Source: JBCBDX01 sp039822005 (GTDB lineage: Bacteria; Pseudomonadota; Alphaproteobacteria; Rhizobiales; Rhizobiaceae). Taken from it: a stretch of 64,000 nt of DNA. Both the position numbers and the translations under genes were made by a program. Shown here one piece after another: positions 63,068 through 64,000 of the stretch. How positions within the stretch are numbered: the stretch's first letter is position 1; each line of letters begins with the position of its first letter. The DNA lies in the NCBI GenBank assembly GCA_039822005.1, contig JBCBMZ010000005.1, forward strand, positions 122,915-186,914. Reading direction: 5' to 3'. Below the pieces are notes generated by a model that searched no databases, was not told the origin of the DNA, and worked only from the letters and a program-made list of their open reading frames with translations.

Positions 63068-63737
63068 AAATCTCCTTCAGATGGGGCGTCGTGCACGTGT
63101 TGGTCAGCATTGCCCCACCCTGATGGTCTAGTGTTTCATCATGAAAATGATCGATTGGTTTTGACGCCAACCCCAGTTCGCGTGCCATGTGGGCGGTGCA
63201 GCGCACATAGCGGTCACGGTCCCAGTCAAAGCAAACAACCGATGCGTTCGTCCTGTCGATGATATCCAAAAGCTGCTTGTTATAGGCAACCCATAGAATT
63301 TGCGGGGATGATTTGGGCAACAGAGCTGCGCGGGCGGTGAGCGAGCGGACGACAGATACCGGGTTGCGGAAAGTCGCGACAACAGCAAGTTGCGGCATGG
63401 CTTCGCGCCAAAACTCGAATGTCAAAACGGTTCGCGGGTCTTTGAACCCCCAAATCGGAACGGAGCTTTGCTCTTGCAGCAGCCGGTCGCGCTCAGCGCT
63501 GTGGTCAACCGTCCATTTTATCGAGGCCGGTGGACTATCCCAACAGCCACCTGAATGCTGCAGAATTGACTCATTGAGTTGGCGGAAGGCCTTGTTCTCT
63601 TTGTTGCCTTTTTTGTTGTGCGGTGACTGGTGTGACACATCGCCAAGGGCCAGGCCATGGCTTTCCAATGTGCCGGCCAGGCAACTCGTGCCACTGCGGT
63701 GCATTCCCAGTATAGCGACCGCGCCGCCAGACATCAT
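63000..63737 (-). CDS. Sulfotransferase family protein
   Basis: 245 residues from the first of two ATGs at 63737, with GGGAG 8 bases upstream. The P-loop AILGMHRSGTSCLAG is at residues about 6-20 and the later TFRNPVSVVRSL is the 3'-phosphate motif. It may sulfate a carbohydrate made by the coupled glycosyltransferase. The frame is open 33 codons upstream, without family likeness. Confidence 0.83.
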   Translation of the reverse strand: MMSGGAVAILGMHRSGTSCLAGTLESHGLALGDVSHQSPHNKKGNKENKAFRQLNESILQHSGGCWDSPPASIKWTVDHSAERDRLLQEQSSVPIWGFKDPRTVLTFEFWREAMPQLAVVATFRNPVSVVRSLTARAALLPKSSPQILWVAYNKQLLDIIDRTNASVVCFDWDRDRYVRCTAHMARELGLASKPIDHFHDETLDHQGGAMLTNTCTTPHLKEIYDALMAKAIRTERAINGHNGQT

Positions 63738-63939
63738 CCCGTTCACTCCCAACCAGATTATCGGTAATGGAATTCGTAGCCATTGCAAAGTCTGCTTGAG
63801 AAACGGAAAACGTTGACCGAGGAGCCATGGGCGCAAAGCCGCACGACCCTACCCGATAAAGGGTTGGATACGCGCCTGCGGCGATACGCGGATTGAAGAG
63901 TGGATACCCCCATTGAATTTCTATCCAAGCGAAGCTGAC

Positions 63940-64000
63940 ATGAAGCGTGACGGCATCAACTTGCAAAACATGTCAGGTCGTCTACTGCAGAAAATTGAAG
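63940..64000 (+). CDS. Possible start of a gene cut by the window edge
   Basis: A plus-strand frame reads MKRDGINLQNMSGRLLQKIE from the ATG at 63940 and stays open to the end of the window. It is also open upstream to 63817. Only 20 residues are seen, so identity cannot be determined. Confidence 0.3.
   Translation, partial: MKRDGINLQNMSGRLLQKIE

Noticed and set aside
63571..63966. 131-residue minus-strand frame overlapping the sulfotransferase
   Set aside because: It is out of frame with a well-supported sulfotransferase and has no recognisable motif.
1..64000. CRISPR arrays, insertion sequences, prophage, rRNA
   Set aside because: No regularly spaced repeats, transposase, integrase, phage structural gene or rRNA sequence was seen in reading the window.

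Overview
The window is chromosomal DNA from an alphaproteobacterium, most likely of the order Hyphomicrobiales (Rhizobiales). The evidence is gene order and family content: parA-rsmG-mnmG-mnmE-rho-hemJ-hemE, then maf-aroE-coaE-dnaQ-secB-fxsA-Tim44-mltA-smr, and hslV/hslU next to hisB-DUF2628-hisH-hisA-hisF-hisE-coaA. I do not name a genus. No rRNA, tRNA, CRISPR array or insertion sequence was recognised.

Region 1 (1-15.6 kb) looks like the neighbourhood of the replication origin. One perfect and two near-perfect parS sites lie in rsmG and between mnmE and mnmG, beside a truncated parA. About 5 kb away, the 412-bp non-coding gap between divergent hemE and maf carries a CtrA-type box (TTAA-N7-TTAA), several degenerate DnaA-like boxes and a GANTC site. 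This is the position of the Caulobacter origin (next to hemE), so it is a good oriC candidate. The rest of the region is housekeeping: tRNA modification, termination, heme, shikimate, CoA, proofreading, Sec export and cell wall turnover.

Region 2 (15.6-31 kb) holds the HslVU protease, a histidine operon, pantothenate/CoA genes (panD, coaA), AlkB, a CIO-type cytochrome bd oxidase and an epimerase. The his operon is interrupted by a small counter-oriented gene of unknown function with a palindrome-rich intergenic segment, and by panD. Two AT-richer unknown genes sit just before gyrB.

Region 3 (31-41.3 kb) holds gyrB and then accessory genes: DedA, LysE, glyoxalase-like, hemerythrin-like, dienelactone hydrolase, an AbrB-type membrane protein and a membrane-anchored patatin-like protein. 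A decayed ABC transporter ATPase fragment also lies here.

Region 4 (41.4-58.9 kb) is a complete-looking type II secretion (T2SS) locus in two divergent operons: gspL-M-C-K-E-F-H-I-J leftward, and gspD-O-G rightward. The right operon continues, with stop/start overlaps between the last three genes, into a 1031-residue fusion of a COG0701-type permease, a Ca-binding VCBS/FG-GAP propeller and a C-terminal ASPIC/UnbV domain. Two exported Sel1-repeat proteins and a small exported proline-rich repeat protein follow. I consider this secretion-linked permease-propeller-Sel1 module the best candidate for an undescribed system.

Region 5 (58.9-64 kb) is surface and exported chemistry: an AT-rich sulfotransferase/acyltransferase-3 pair, an exported trypsin-like protease (a plausible T2SS substrate) with a direct-repeat operator candidate, and a glycosyltransferase plus sulfotransferase pair.
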